64,000 bases of DNA, taken from NCBI RefSeq assembly GCF_030848805.1, contig NC_092358.1, positions 11,324,433 through 11,388,432 of the forward strand. Direction: 5' to 3'. Shown here piece by piece: positions 1 to 14,083 of the stretch (within the stretch, counting starts at the first letter, position 1; every line of letters begins with the position of its first letter). The DNA is from Temnothorax longispinosus (lineage: Eukaryota > Arthropoda > Insecta > Hymenoptera > Formicidae). The notes beneath the pieces are model-generated. The model was not told the DNA's origin. It did no database searches and was given only the letters and a program-made list of their open reading frames with translations. The position numbers were made by a program, and so were the translations under genes.

Positions 1-3000
1 AAAGCAAATTATAATTTTGAAAGGAAAAATTTAACAAATAGGTATTTTTGTTAACCGTAGAAACGTAAAAAATACGTTTCTTAAATTATGGTTTCAAAAA
101 CATTTTTGTTCAAACATTTCTTAATGGTTCTTTACGGTTATGAAACTATGTATACGTTTAAAAAAACGTATATGAAACTAATATGAGCTACCTGGGATAA
201 AGCTTTCATTCTCGTTTACTTTTTTTTACGGGAAATTAACGTTTCGGGAGATATTTCGCATATATCTTATCTTGCCGCGTGATGTGTAACGATTCGCTTC
301 CACATCGAATATATGTCATTGTCAGAAATCTTTTACGTGTGCAGTGCATGTGCGTGTATCAACTTTTACTAGTTATTTAGCGACTCGGCGCAAACAGTTG
401 CACCGACCGCGACGTACGTGCATCCGGGGCGTTGTAAATCAATTTCAGCAAATCCGATGTAACGCGGATGTACCGATATTACTTTAAAGGATTACGGATG
501 CGGCGCGCGTGTTTACCGAAATGAAATAGCCGACTGATAAATGCGACCGGCGATGGCTACACGGAAGTCCGTCGTTACTCCCGCGCGCTAAGCCGATTTT
601 TATTTTATCGCTGCACGCCGTGAAGCGAATGTTATCCAGCCGTAAGAAAATTGAAGATATTCGTTCCCCTCGCGTATAAACTTCGCGTCTATACTGCGTC
701 TGAACGCTGAATGAAACCGATCACGAATTCGATGGAACGCACGATGAAAAGAGAAGAGTCACTTACAAGATAATCAATTCGTGTCGTCACTTATGTGTAT
801 ATCAGAGCGATTGTCGTGTTTTTCTTGAGGCGCGGTTATATTTATAGTATTTTGTAGGAATAGTAAAGAAATTGGCGGTTTATTAAAATAGTTGTTTTTT
901 GAGTGTGTAAGACAATGTCGTAATGGTTTTATTCTACTTATATGTAGCTACAGGAAATCGAAGGAGAATATTATATAAAAAATCGAAGCCCATGCCGAAA
1001 AACACTCAAACATTCTTGTGCAAACCTTCGATATCAAACTTACCCTACGATGCAATTCTCGAGAATTCGAATGAGTGCGCCCCGTCCGGTATCTCGCCGG
1101 TCGTGCTTTATAACAGCGTGTAAACACACATCACCCCCAGCACACTCCGGGATGCAGTTCGCTCGCTAACGGCGCATGCATACGAATGCAGCGACATCGA
1201 TTCCTTCGCACGTGCCCGTTACTGAACTTTGTGCCCAGTTTTCGTGTGTAAACGCGACCTAAAAGCCCGATGAAATTCGCGAACTGCCAATAAACAAACA
1301 CCGCACTCGCCGCGAGACGCTACTGCAGTTAGTTTCAAGCAAACGTTGGAAAGAGGTCGATTAGTACCGTCCACTCGTATTCAAAATAATACGATGCAAA
1401 TGACGGTGAAAATGTGTCTCTCTCAACACGCGCAAAAATCGAGATAACATGAATCACTTACCTCTACGAGAAAATTAGTTTTAAATTTTTTATACAGGTT
1501 TTTAGAGATATAAATAAGTTCTTTCAGAAATGCGCATCACGTAAAATGCGGCCGCATTAAAATATTTTTAAGTAAATTTTGAACGCATGAAATATAGACA
1601 CTAGGCACGTATATTTTGTCGAAGAATAATTCTAAAATTAGTCTTTTTCATGAAATAAACAGTAATTGTATTTTACTGTTATAAAGATATAAATGAGAAA
1701 GAAACCAGGATGGCGTTTTGAAAAACTACCTTCCGCCAGCTAGAAGAGTCACATGCATAGCTTTACCGATGCAACTCTCTGGGTCGTAGGTTGAATTAAA
1801 AATCCGGAGATTTTTCACCGGAAGAAATCTCTGGGTGGTTTAAAGCGTTTTCCCCGTTCGCCATCGCTCTCCGCGATTCGACCGAAAGACGAGAGAGACG
1901 AGGGGGAAGAAGTGAAATCATTTTTGGAGGAAATAGAATTTCCAGAGGAAAAGTTGGAAAGACTTGGAATACATCCCACCGCCGCGCGCGCGGTCGGGTC
2001 AATAATCTTCAGATACCGAAGAGGAGCGCCAGTGGAAAAGTCATCGACGGGCAAACATCATGACCGGATTGCATTTATAAGTTTTAAGTGAGAGCCCAAA
2101 CGGAAGGCTAACTTCCGCCGTCGCGAACGTGGAACGTGGTACGTGCCGGGGAAGTTTTCAGGAGCGGCAAAGTCGCAAAGTGCTTTGAATAAAAAATTGG
2201 GATGCGGCCGGCGGATACATGTTTTATAGAGCACGCGGTTTATATATGAGGTAATTACGGAAGAGAGAGAGAAAAGTGCGAGAACCTGTTCGGTGAATCC
2301 TGTACGGTGATCAATACGAGATTTTCTTTAGCATCTTAACAAGAAAACTCATACCTATACATATAATCGGTGTACCAGGATAATTAGGATAACTCGAACA
2401 TGTATATGGTAATTACATTTTTTATTAATATATACTATATAATCTGTAATATAATAATGATATAAATGTTACGTTTATAAAATTATATAATAAATATATA
2501 ATACATAGAATTATATAATAGTTATACATATTAAACAACATTAATATAACACTAATTCTGTTTTGGTGAACGCATTAGCGCATTTTAGCAACTGTTACTG
2601 TCATTCTCATATGTAAAATTTGATAATAGGTATTAATTAACTGTCATTACTATACGTGTATACGACTAACTTCTAGTTTTATAGATGTCCATTCTGGCTC
2701 GGGCAGTACAAGCCGACTTTATCAACGCGATAGATTATTTAAGATGAAGCTTGCAACCGTGATAAGAAATATCAAGTTACGGTCGAGCGCCTCTGAAATT
2801 TCTATCACCTTGTCGACAGAGGGGTATCGATCCTTTTTTCTGCCATCCCGGTGAGGGTGCGAGGCGTGCAACAGGCTGACGGAAGTTATTCGCGCAGCTG
2901 TCGCAGTTCTTACCCTAAGAGTTTCATCCTCTTTACGTAATTCCGTTGTGATTAAGCGAGCGCCTTCGAAAATGTAACAAACCTCGTTTGAATAAAGTTT

Positions 3001-3283
3001 GCGCGCGCGTTACTAACTATCCTTAATGTCACGGATACCGAGTATAAACTCGGCACGAAGCCGCTCTGAATCGCCCGCCTCGCGACAAAAATCGTTCCCG
3101 TTTAATTGCCGTATCCGTTAATTTCAATTTACATTCTCTATGGGCGATTCTTTTGAATTATAAAATCAGTTTTCCGACGCGATCAGTTTTTATTCGAGCG
3201 ATCAGCACACTTGAAAGTTCCACCGTGATTTTTCAATGTAGATTATTCGTGGATTTACGTAGCCTCTGTTTTTATAACTTGTA
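1..3283. other. Non-coding stretch, no gene seen
   Basis: Open frames here are at most 79 codons and overlap on both strands, as expected by chance. Composition swings from CpG-rich (about 360-620 and 1790-2230) to strongly AT-rich (about 2390-2560). I see no repeat with clear ends and no RNA gene. Confidence 0.6.
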
Positions 3284-3503
3284 ATTTATAACTAGTAGAG
3301 ACCGTATTGCGTTGCCGTTTTCCCCACTCCAAGCGCGTGCTAGCGGCCGAGCGCCGTGAGAATAATTATATAAATAAATAAATAAATATATTTGCTACGT
3401 TACACCGCTACACCGCACGGTGTAGAGGGTACTTCTTCTCACAGCTGCTAGCACGCGCTTGGAATGGGGAAAACGGCACCGTGATCCGGTCTCTATTTAT
3501 AAC
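3284..3503. mobile_element. Nonautonomous inverted-repeat transposon (MITE) with 9-bp target duplication
   Basis: The arms at 3297-3344 and 3447-3494 are reverse complements over 48 bp with a few mismatches; both hold CCGTTTTCCCC and CCAAGCGCGTGCTAGC. The same 9-mer, ATTTATAAC, flanks the unit at 3284-3292 and 3495-3503, as expected of a target-site duplication. The unit between them is 202 bp and cannot encode a transposase, so it would need one in trans. The left end carries four extra bases (TAGT) before the arm. An 8-9 bp duplication fits hAT-like or Mutator-like insertion, but the termini do not settle the superfamily. Confidence 0.75.
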
Positions 3504-4740
3504 AACGTTTATTCGTTTTGACGCAACGACATTATAGGGTGAACTCGGTTCGCCGGCTTCGCGAATGCGATATAAACAATTACGGCATCGCGAGCGTGAT
3601 TTGATTGTGAAAGCGCGACAAATATATATCGTGTAGAAATGCTTGCCGCGGTACGACGAACTCGCTTATTTTCAACTTGCCGCGGTTTTCAACGACACGC
3701 ACGCCCGAAAAGTATGGTCTAGTTTCCCTGGAGTTGGAGTCTTTTCATTATACGACAGCTGCGCGGTTGTTTCCGAGTGAGAAAAGCACGATCCGCGCTT
3801 TTTTCCTTCCCTTGTTTTTTTAGAGATTGGATCGGAAACTCCGCGGCTGTCATTCCCTTAATGAGAGCGGAGCGATGTAGTTACCCGACGACCGGGGCAC
3901 GTCCATGTAACTTTTCCACTTTTCGCAATTGACACTCGTCAATTTTCGGATTTAATTATCGGCGTTACGCGGTTACGCTACGAGGATGGGTTCGGCGCGG
4001 AGAGCTCCATAGCAACAGCACGAAGCTGAAGAAGACGCGCGCACCGTTATGATGTGAGCTCGCAGTTTTTAGCGAGTTATACGATAAATAATAGCATTAA
4101 CGGTAGCATCAGTCTCAGACACGAGATTACGACCGTTCCGTTCCTTTCTCTCCGTCCTCGTCTCTATCGAATGTATTTCCCAGATTGAGCACGAAAGCAT
4201 TACTCTTCTGGCACTTGGGTAAAGTCCGGCCGCGAGCCCGTAAAGGCGGCGACAGCGACTTTAGTATGCCGAACGGGGGTGGTGGGTTAAGGATTTACGA
4301 AAGTGCCGATAGAAGGGGCAATAAAGGGAATGCACTTGGAACATTTGCTCATTTTATTTTCCTCATCGATTTGACTGAGGTGGGCCCGCTCCGGCGCGAC
4401 TTCGTCCCCCCCCCCCCCCCACGTGCGTTACCATAAAACTTAACTTGCGGATCAGACGCCGGGAGAGAGAGAGAATCTACCGAGTTTATGGAGGGTGAAT
4501 TGCAGTGGCATATATATTCGGGTAGAACGCGAATCTCTGAATCTTTTATTGGAGAAAAAATGCTTCTGCATGATTGGCGCCGCTATCGATTTTCGAGGAC
4601 GAGGACGCGCGCGAATGAATTCATCGTTTCACAGTGGCGCGTGATACATCTCGCATGCACGCTTAATCAAAGTTACAGTTTCATTAACAGCTTACGGTTA
4701 ATCGAACTTGCGAGGCTTGATTTATTAATGCTGATGATAT
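3504..4740. other. Non-coding stretch with a C15 homopolymer
   Basis: No recognisable gene. The only distinct sequence is a run of 15 C at 4406-4420. Short frames on the plus strand at 4185-4436 and 4488-4748 have no recognisable domain, and the first runs through the C tract. Confidence 0.5.
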
Positions 4741-5398
4741 TACACTGAACCAAAACCGTACATGAATGCAGTAAAAGCATTCAAGTAATAAAAAATTTAT
4801 TAAAATTGGTCCAATGAGTTATTTTATTATCATAATGATTTAGGGTTTATAAAAGAATAATTTAAATATTAAACTATTACTACAATTCATTGTAACAATA
4901 AATATGTACATTGAAAAATGCCATGGATTTATTATAATAACGGAAAACTTTATTGAGTCATTAAATAATGTAATTGAATCATGCATACGATTTTCTTTGA
5001 TATTTCGATACATTGGTTCAATGAATTCGGTTATTGAGCCAATGTACACTTTATTAATTTATAAAATAATACGTTAATATGATGAATGTATTTCATCACT
5101 TCTACGAAATTTTATGGTATATACATTTAATGAATGAACTTTTTGATTCCACTGAACACGTTCATTGGAAGAATGAACTTTTTCATTGGTTTAATTAAAT
5201 GTTACATTAAGTTATGATACACTTGAGTACAGTATATTAATAAACAGTGATTTGTTATATTAATGAATCCAATTATTTGTTAATAAAAAATATTCAATGT
5301 CATATTATATTATCGATTAAAAAAGTTCATTGTATCAATGAATTTCAAGTCAATGAGCTTCATTCATTGATCTACGAACAATATTTTTTTCAGTGAAG
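4741..5398. repeat. AT-rich repeat built of CAATGA/TCATTG motifs, possible degenerate foldback element
   Basis: About 650 bp contain roughly a dozen CAATGA or TCATTG words, often paired as near-palindromes, for example CATTGGTTCAATGAA next to TTATTGAGCCAATG around 5010-5045. The left edge reads CACTGAACCAAA and the right edge is the inverse of CACTGAAAAAAA, so the block may be an old transposon with short inverted ends. Divergence is high and the superfamily is unknown. Confidence 0.35.
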
Positions 5399-8300
5399 CG
5401 ATCTTGCCGGTAGGGTTGCAGAGAAACTGAAATCAGGAACTAAGATGTCGAATTCAGATAGTTTAGAATGAATCGATGAATGAACTATTTTTATATTTTC
5501 TCGATATAAAGAATGATGTCAATGGAATTTGCTTTTGCCCACTTTGACACTTGAATTTTGTTACTTTTTAAGAAATAAATGTCTCATTTTGTGATGTATG
5601 GTGCACTTATTTAATTATTTATATACATTTTTTGTTTATCGATCGAGATGTGGCTTCTTCGGACTACGTTCAAAAAAAAAAAAAAAAAAAGAAAAACCAA
5701 TGAAATTACGTAACGTGCGATTTCAGTGCGGGAGGATTAGGAGCAGGAGAAATAGAGAAACCGAAAGCGGAAGACTGCGGAAGACACGTACGAGCAACGT
5801 CGGAAACTGCCGCTGGGCATCGCGAGAAACGCAATCAACTCTTTAAAGAACACAATCGTTTGCTACGGATTTCTGCTTTCCCATTCAGTTACGTTACATC
5901 GGAAATAGTTGGCGTAGTACAGAGATAATTGAATGAGTTTCTTATCATGTCAATCATGTAATTGCTTCAATTCGGGCGAGCCATGACGATGAAATTTGTA
6001 CACGTATGATCAATCCAATTACTTTTCGGTAGTTATTATTGTATCGCAATAATTGCTTTTTTTCTTATATATATATTTCTTTCACGTTCTATTACGTTTC
6101 GATCTTAGAGTTTAGTCTCAAAGATCGGACGTTGTCCTTCGACGGACGGAAGCTATTCTGCCGCAGCAGGGAGGGAAAGAAATGGAGAGAAGTATCGTTT
6201 AGGACATTGAGGGTGAATACTCTCGAGAGGCGAATGCGCCAGGATAAAAAAAATGGCAGGCCAACTTTTACAACGAGAAATAGAGCAAGGGGAGGGTAGG
6301 CGCTCGCGAAAGCGCTGAGCTTTTCAGGACGAGAGTCCCGCGGGGAATTCAAACACGATCGGTTCGGACCTATTTCGCGATTTTCTCCAGACATGCCATC
6401 AGCGGAATGACAAATGGAAGCTGCGCCCTTTTACCCGCCTTCGATTATCCCTTCGTCCTTCGTCTCGGTCCTTCTCTCTTTTCTGCTCTCTTTGTTGCTC
6501 CCTTCCTCTATCTCTCCCTCTCTCCCCCTCTCCCACTCCTCTCTCCTCGGCTGTCGTCAATGCCGCTGTTTCGTGGTAGTTCGAGTCGAATGCCGCTCGA
6601 GAAAATCGATTACCAGTCTTTGAAGAGACGAGTACACGAGGCGAGTTCAAGCTATAGGATCTACGATGCGCCCGGGTCGTCGAATGCGTCGCACAGGGGT
6701 GTTCATGAATTTTTGAATGAATCCACGTTCTCGAATCACGTAGAATTCTCATCTGCTTTGAGAACGTTATTGTCTCCACTGTTGCGTAACCAACAATGAA
6801 TCGCCATCTAGCTCTTTCTCTCGAACTCGTCTGTTTCATTCAAGTAGACCTTATGCTTTCATTTTATGTAGGATTTGAGATTTGAAGCCACCGCTCCTCC
6901 ACGATATTACGGAAATTGAAGTCTCTTTCTGTCTCCACAGGCTTTCGGGAATTAAACGACGCGGGCGCGTGCGTATTTGGAGATTAAACATGGGACTCGC
7001 CCATATAGAAGGCGGTATTTCGTTTATGAACGTAACTACAAGTGTACGAGAAGAGCACACGAAAGCGCCGTATATTGGCTGTCTCGGCGCCGGCAAACAT
7101 CTGCTACGTACTTGTAAGCAGAACCGTGAAGCCGAAGCTGCGCGATCGAACAACATGGAAACGTCATGTCGGGATAAAGATTTACACGCTCAGACCGATT
7201 TGCGAAGGAATTCACTTTCCGTTTGTCGGAACGCATGAGAAATCACGAGCAGCATCGTGCGGTTAGAGAATCTCTCATTACCGAACGTCAATTAGCGGAG
7301 ATGAGAATCGACTGAGCCAATTTTCACGAAGGGTTTCTTCTCCCGTTTCGATATTTTGCATGAAGCTGCTCATCTCTCCGATATCGTATGTGGATTCTCA
7401 TTCGAATATTACCGGCGAGGCGAGATGGGAGGGAGGATGGTACGTTTCGCAAGAATATCGACATATCAGCCGGGCTTTATAAAGTAATCTCTCTTTCCGG
7501 CAACGCTACATCGGAAATACAGGCGTATTCCATCTAAATATTGCATTTCACAAACTCGGACGGCAAATTAATTGTCGTGGCCCGGTCGCGCGCGCTAAAT
7601 CGAGACGCAGCAGATACAATCGAAGCCGGCGCGCGACTGACTTTTATCGTTGCGTTTATTCAATCTTGACAGTCTTACATAATTTCCCAGCTATCTATTA
7701 AACCAGAAATGTCTTACGGATGTCGGATCGCACATGCCGCGTTCAGATCGAGAGGCGAAAGCGAGAAGTTCAAACGCATGGCAAAGTATTTCGCTTATGA
7801 GGCCGAAATGCCGACAGGAGGAGTTTCGGGAATCTCGGCTCCGAACTGCTGTTCGCATGCCACGGTACAACGGCAGCTGCCTCGGCAAGAGCAATTTCAG
7901 CTGTCTTGAAATATCGTTGTGTAGCGAGCAAGAGACAATCGCGGGACTCAATGATGTGGAAATAGTGCAGTTCGCTCTCTCGGAATCGTCGCATTGTATC
8001 GTTACACAAATCCTTGTCGGTGAAATTCGCTTCGTTATATACGTCGAATTTAATTTGTATTGGGTCTGAGTTTTGTAACTCGATTCAGCGATGTCTGCAT
8101 AATGGGTTTAAAAGTAAAGCGCAAACGCTTTTGGCGAAAGATAGGAGCAAAATTGTTTCGCTCCACCAACCTTGCTACATTAATTCGAGCGCTGCATTCG
8201 AGGAGTTAAGGGTAAAAATAAACGATGCATTTACCGAAAATATATCAGTCAGAGAGCGAAATGAAGTTTAAATTGAAACATTTGCTATGATCGTCAGAGT

Positions 8301-8831
8301 TGTTAGCGACGAAATATTTTTCAAAATGTTCACTTAGCTCTTGTATACTCTCGGCGTCTTATTCAACTTATTTTCGTGCTTAAAACGGCAACACAACGTA
8401 ATTATTGTTTCCAGCGAAATTTCGTCTAACCACATTTAATGCGAGAAGCACAGCGCGAATAGGCGGTCGGCGGCGGTGGCGGTTTCCGACGGTCTCCACT
8501 CGATGGAGAGGCAAGTGCCAGGTTCGTTACGGCTTAATACTTTTGTGCACTCACACGTGCATTCTACCTTAACCGCGTCTCCGCGGAGCAAAGTGAAGCG
8601 GACGGGGAATTTACGAGCTGCAGGAATTGCATGGGTGAAAATTTCCCGTGACGTACGTCGCATCCGACCTTTGGTGCGAAGCGGCCGACTCGCTGGTGAA
8701 AAATGCTGGTGCGAGAAAGGCGGGGAATAGGAAACCCGCAAGACGTGTCTTCATAAAAGTCTGCTGCGAGAGGAAGGCGATTCGCCTTTTCGTCGCGATG
8801 GTACGTGAGAGAGAGAAAGCGAAAGAAAGAG

Positions 8832-8838
<7 letters not shown>
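5399..8838. other. Non-coding stretch with a poly(A) run and a pyrimidine tract
   Basis: Holds a 19-A run at 5672-5690 and a CT-rich tract at about 6467-6550 that produces long but low-complexity frames on both strands (R/E-rich on minus, S/L/P-rich on plus). Frames at 6882-7238, 7691-8069 and 8014-8271 overlap in several phases and match nothing I know. No target duplication is seen around the poly(A), so I do not call a retrotransposon. Confidence 0.5.

Positions 8839-8883
<45 letters not shown>
8839..8883. repeat. (GA)n microsatellite
   Basis: Uninterrupted GA dinucleotides, about 22 units, with GA-rich flanks. The R-E and S-L dipeptide frames crossing it are artefacts of the repeat. Confidence 0.95.
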
Positions 8884-8889
<6 letters not shown>

Positions 8890-9019
8890 ATTGTTGGGAT
8901 TAAATTTCGGTGTGGTGGTAGTGCCTTATCGATCGGCGAAAGAGAGAGAAAATGCTGCGCCCGGTTTATTATGAATTTTCTTTGCAACGGTTCCTTTTTC
9001 ATTCGAGAAAATGTCTCGT

Positions 9020-9035
9020 GGGGGGGGGGGGGGGG
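9020..9035. repeat. G16 homopolymer
   Basis: Run of 16 G. Length is likely to vary between individuals or reads. Confidence 0.9.
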
Positions 9036-9889
9036 AGGAGAAACCGCGACACTAATGGAAACGCCGTTTAATCATTTGCAACCTATTCTCTCCGAGTCTA
9101 ACCGAGTAACGTTATCCAATCTTTGGAGAAGATCGTCGTTCGGAAAATTTCATCGGGGCTTATTCCGAAGTCGGCCACTAATTAGTTCGCGGGAGTCCGC
9201 GGCTTCGTTCGGCGTGGAATAGCTGTGGCTATTAGCATCGGTTTCTCGGTCGGCGGAAAAAATGGAGTTCGAGGCCGGCAGTGCTCGTGGCTCTTCATTA
9301 AAACGATGCGCCCCGGTATTATCCCCGAGGAGGATAAATTCCTCGGGGCGTAGGGGGCTAAAATTGCGGGCGCCGCGCCGCGCCGCGCGGGTTATCGCAC
9401 GCTATCGCGGAATCGATTTACGACTGGGCCGGGTACACCCGGCCTTATTACCAAGGTAATACCTCATTTTCCAACATTAATTCTACCTTCTGACACGAAG
9501 CTACGCTTCCAAGGCCGAAACGGGAAAATAAAGGTACCGGCTCTTACGGGCGAACGTACTGTTCGCGTAAGTGACGTGCGCTAATTACCGTTTTTTCTTG
9601 CTGTTTCCGTTCCAGAATTTTTACGTTAAACGAGTTGACGAGTGACGCGTAATGACGATCGAATGAGACTTCTTTCTCCTCCTCTTTTTTTCGTTCCTAT
9701 CTTGTGACTTTTTTCGTTTGTTATGCCCTTGATCGTCTCACTTGTGTTTCTCCCGAGTGATTAAGAGGGGAAAAAGAGCCGTAGTAGGTATCTTCGTTCG
9801 CGTAAATATACATGCGAGGGCAAAACACTATTAAACTCCTACTGGAAATCCCGCTCTTGCATACCGCCCCGCAACTTTTAATCCTTTCT

Positions 9890-9892
<3 letters not shown>

Positions 9893-9938
<46 letters not shown>
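9893..9938. repeat. (GT)23 microsatellite
   Basis: Uninterrupted GT dinucleotides. The C-V dipeptide frame across it is an artefact. Confidence 0.95.
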
Positions 9939-9941
<3 letters not shown>

Positions 9942-10515
9942 CGCGTGTGTATTCTGGGATGAAAGTTGGAAAAGAGTTTTTAATCTTTTACCTGCATTAT
10001 CTTCCTAAGGCATTAATCTCGTAATTATTCCGCTACTTGCATGAACGGAGCCATCCATTTATCTTGATGCGTGCGGGAGAGTGTGTATCAAAAAAAGATA
10101 CATCGAGACCATTTGACGAAGTCAATTGCTGAAATTGGATGAGAAATTTTTTTTTCCAGAACAAGTCTTCAGAGACTAGAATTCCTCGGAATAGGTCTCC
10201 AATTTTCTTCCAGAAATGATTCGATTCGCGGAAGAATTCTCTCATCGCGCGACGCGCGCAGAGATGACACTTTCTCGGCGTAAATTGACATTGAATTCGC
10301 GCGACTCGTTAATTTCCCAAGGGTCATTCCGAGAATGTCGAAGCTCCGTCGTCACGTATAGATACCGGGCGGTCCTTGAAAACGAAACGAGAAAGAATCG
10401 CGGCACCTTCTGTTCTCTCTGGCACGGGAGTCCGCGCCAGGAAAAGCATTCGTCATCGTTGCTTCCGACGGTCGGGAGTAGTTTTGATCCCGTTGCCATT
10501 GCCGCTTTCGCTCTC

Positions 10516-10519
<4 letters not shown>

Positions 10520-10552
<33 letters not shown>
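10520..10552. repeat. (TC)n microsatellite
   Basis: Uninterrupted TC/CT dinucleotides, about 16 units, in pyrimidine-rich flanks. Confidence 0.95.
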
Positions 10553-10557
<5 letters not shown>

Positions 10558-13500
10558 CCCTTCGCCGGTTTCAGCTGACAGGCTTGTAATAAAGGGTTAA
10601 GGCGCGAGTATTAATCAAGACGTAGCAGACATCCGTAGGAAATATCTCGCGCAATATACGCGTCCCGGCGTAGAACACCTCGCGAAACTTCCGAAAGATC
10701 GTTTTCGGGTGCGACGAGTTCGCCGAGATCACTTCCAGCAAATTACATTAGGAGGACGTTAATTTGTCGATGTTGCGGATTCGAGCGATAATACAGAGTA
10801 AATGATATGCAGTTGAGCGGGAATTGAAAATTTTGAATTTCAAATAACCGATCTTTATTATCACGATACATCTTACATTTATTTCCAAGATGTATCGGAT
10901 TTAATTAATACATAATAGCATTTTGGAAAGAACAAACACACAAAATAAAAGTAGGTCTTCGATAAAAGAGGGCATCTGAATTAATAGATACAGAATGAAA
11001 ATAATTCGAAATAGAATTTTGATTTATATAAGTATTTTTTTTGTATTCTGTATGAAGTTTCCAAGAGAAAGCTATGGCTATCATGGTCTTCATGGCATTG
11101 ACAGTTCACATCAAAGTATTAAAGTCAATTCACGCTACGCGTCGTGTCAACGTCACGTCAATATCAATGTCACGAGTGGCATCTCATCGTCACAATTCTA
11201 TCATCAAATTTTTATTTGTCCGAAATTGAAAGCCATTGAAGCTGCCTTCGCCACTCGGATCCGTCATGATCAATCATAGTTTATATTAATGCTTAAAATA
11301 TAAAGTGAATTATCGTTCGTAGGCGGTAATATTTAAACATAATTAGCAAAGCCTTAATGCTTTAAAAAGTAGCAAGTAATGTAACCTGCGCATAAAATCT
11401 TTTCGAGCACAAGACCGAACGTTTTATTCGCGCCAATTATAACTGTCTAGCCGCCCCGCGTTTTCCGACGACAGCGAGAATGTCGCGACAATTTCCTTCA
11501 CAAAATAAGAACGGCCGGCTGCTTCGGGTACCGCGCGTTTTAATGGTCGCGATATTTCAGAAACTGGCGCGCGGCATTAAGGAGACGTCGAGCGGAATGA
11601 CGCGGACAGGCTCTTCCGCATTCCGCGCGCGCGAAACGCCCGCGCCGTGGCCGCGTGGCGCGCGAGAGAAAAGCGAGAATTTATTCGATTCCATTAAAGC
11701 TAATCTCTCGCCGTCGCGAGATAAGTTCCCTCGAATTAAGTCGTGAAATATGATTCGCGCCTTTGTGGCGCGCACCGCTGTGTACTCGCATATTTAATAC
11801 TGCCCAGTTACGGCCGGGCCGAAACGTACGAGCCCGGAAATGGGAACGATAATTCGCCCCGTCGCGAGCTAGATCGTTTGTCTGGATTTGCGTTTCCCGT
11901 CTTCAATAACGAGATCGAAAGTCGAGGCGTCAATCTTCTTGGAAACATGACGAATCTCTTCTCCTAAGCTTCTTTTCATAAACAAGACATTCGTAAAAAA
12001 TTATATTATATAGAAACGCGATTTCTCGGCGCAAAATAAATCGATAAATAAATAGTGCGAATAATCCATTTAAATTTTTTAATACGTTAAATCGGTGCCA
12101 CTTGCACGTCGTGATTGTAATTTGAATACAACACTTGGCCTCGGGATTGCGGCGACAAATCCGCGCGCGAACTTCCACCCGGTATATATTTACAGGCGGA
12201 CGGTAATTCTTTTGCTGAAGTGCGAAAAGCCTTTCTTTTTTAGCCCAGATCCTTTAACATCGTCCCGGCGAACCCGTCGCTCCCTCCGTCGCGTCGCTGA
12301 CGTCGATTTAGTCGTCTGCTTTTCGGTCGACGCGAACGGATAGAAATAATTTAGTTGTCGACGCTTGTCCGCAGACGAAAAGCGGTAATTCGGTTGTCGG
12401 TCTTCGTTCACGGACACGTAAAGTAAAAGAACCGACGTTAATTGAAGTTCCATGAAGTTATTATCCTCTCGAGGTACAAACGACGAATATAGAATGGAAA
12501 AATGAAGTTCGCGCGTATACATGGACCATTTATTTTGTCGGAGGCGCAGGTTTTGAAAAGCTCGTTAAAGCAGATACGCGACGTAAATCCGCATTTTTAC
12601 CTCAATTTACCCTGAAAATTTTCGTTATATCATTCTCAAGGCAAACGACGGATATATTAGATAATCCTGTATCCTGCCAACTTTGCGACATATTATTCAT
12701 TTTATATCTGTCATTCCAATCTAGCGGATACAAGCCTTTATTTTTTTTCTTGATATCCCTTAACCACAGTTATATTTTATTGTGCATTTATCTAGGAAAT
12801 TTTTCTCCCCGAATGCCGATAAATCTTTATCGTCTTTGTTGTTAAACCAATATCGAATGGACGGGTTAAGCGGAAGAGCACGCGATACCGGTACGATCAA
12901 AGATGCCCGCCTAAAATTTACGAGCCACATGGCGTACACGTTACGACAGGGACGAGTCATACTTGGTGTATCAATACTCGTACCGGCCCCGGCATGGAAC
13001 TTTTGTCGACGTTTTATTAAATCTGCGAACTCTGCGGAACCGTTATGCTGCAGGTGCAGCGGATATACCTTTCGTCGTTACCAGTCGGCCTCCACTCTGC
13101 TCGATGTTTTCAAATCTATAGGAAAACCTCCCGCGGGAAGAGGAACTCGATACGCGAGCGACGTAGGAATACTCTTTATAGCCGGGAGAGCCTCGCTCAA
13201 TCTCTTTCATCATACCGTTTAGTCAGTATCAAAACAGTCGAGATATTTCTATGTTTAACAACAACAAAGTCTTTTCCATGGATTCAGTTTTATATAAATA
13301 AGAGAAGAGAAAGATGATAGAATAAAATAATTACATCTTAAGGAAATATTGCGGGATCGACAATAATGAATTATTGAATAGCGATGCGAATGACAAGTGA
13401 ACCAATAAAACTACACCGCAATCTACGGGGACTTTGCTAATCGCTACATTCTCGGAAAGGGTGATCGTTTAATGTCAACGTTTTCCAGGCCTGGATACGA

Positions 13501-14083
13501 AATGATTTATCGGTCGTGTATCGGGAAAAGTATCGCTTCCTTTTGTCATCGTGAAGGTTGTATTGCGCGAACGGTGAAAGTTCCGGGAACACTGCCGGGA
13601 AGACGGCCGGGAAGATGGCGAGTGTCATTAACCGATAAATGAAAATAGTAAATAATTTTCCGTTGACCATCTTTGTCGGAAAAAGATTTCTTTCGCTGGA
13701 AACTTTGCTTCCGCCTTGTGGACTTTCTACCTTCCTTAAGTTCTGACCAAAGTCTCGTGCTTCGGAAATTTTCGATTGCTATGCGCTGCAATTGTGCATC
13801 GGAAGAACACGTTAAAATTATCGTCGATAAAAGAGATTCTTGCGAGTTCGTGATTGTTCCTTTATATGATGCTTGGAATCCTTGTTAAAAATTATAAAGT
13901 GCAAGTTCGATTGATGGCCACATTAAACATAATTAAACAATGAAACGATCGCTAGTTATATGTATGCACGTTCGTATTTTGTTGAAACAAAATTTCGCCT
14001 GCTTGTTATTTCCGATGCCGGTCCAGGTAATTTTGACACACGGCTTCGAAATTGCAATTCCAATTACGAATTCGGCACTTGAG
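10553..14083. other. Non-coding stretch, no gene seen
   Basis: Mixed CpG-rich (11400-11900, 12130-12420) and AT-rich (10800-11060) DNA. A 94-codon plus frame at 10995-11279 begins with a hydrophobic segment but has no recognisable family and no coding context. A near-duplicate GCCGGGAAGA motif occurs at about 13589-13616. Confidence 0.5.

Noticed and set aside
5672..5690. Poly(A) run as the tail of a retroposed gene or SINE
   Set aside because: No target duplication, no Pol III boxes and no gene-like sequence upstream.
6399..6839. 146-codon minus frame and 130-codon plus frame
   Set aside because: Both come from a pyrimidine tract giving low-complexity R/E or S/L/P sequence.
11795..11816. 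TAATACTGCCCAGTTAC resembling the miR-8/200 seed
   Set aside because: The pairing 5' arm expected of the miR-8 precursor is absent upstream, and only the seed matches.
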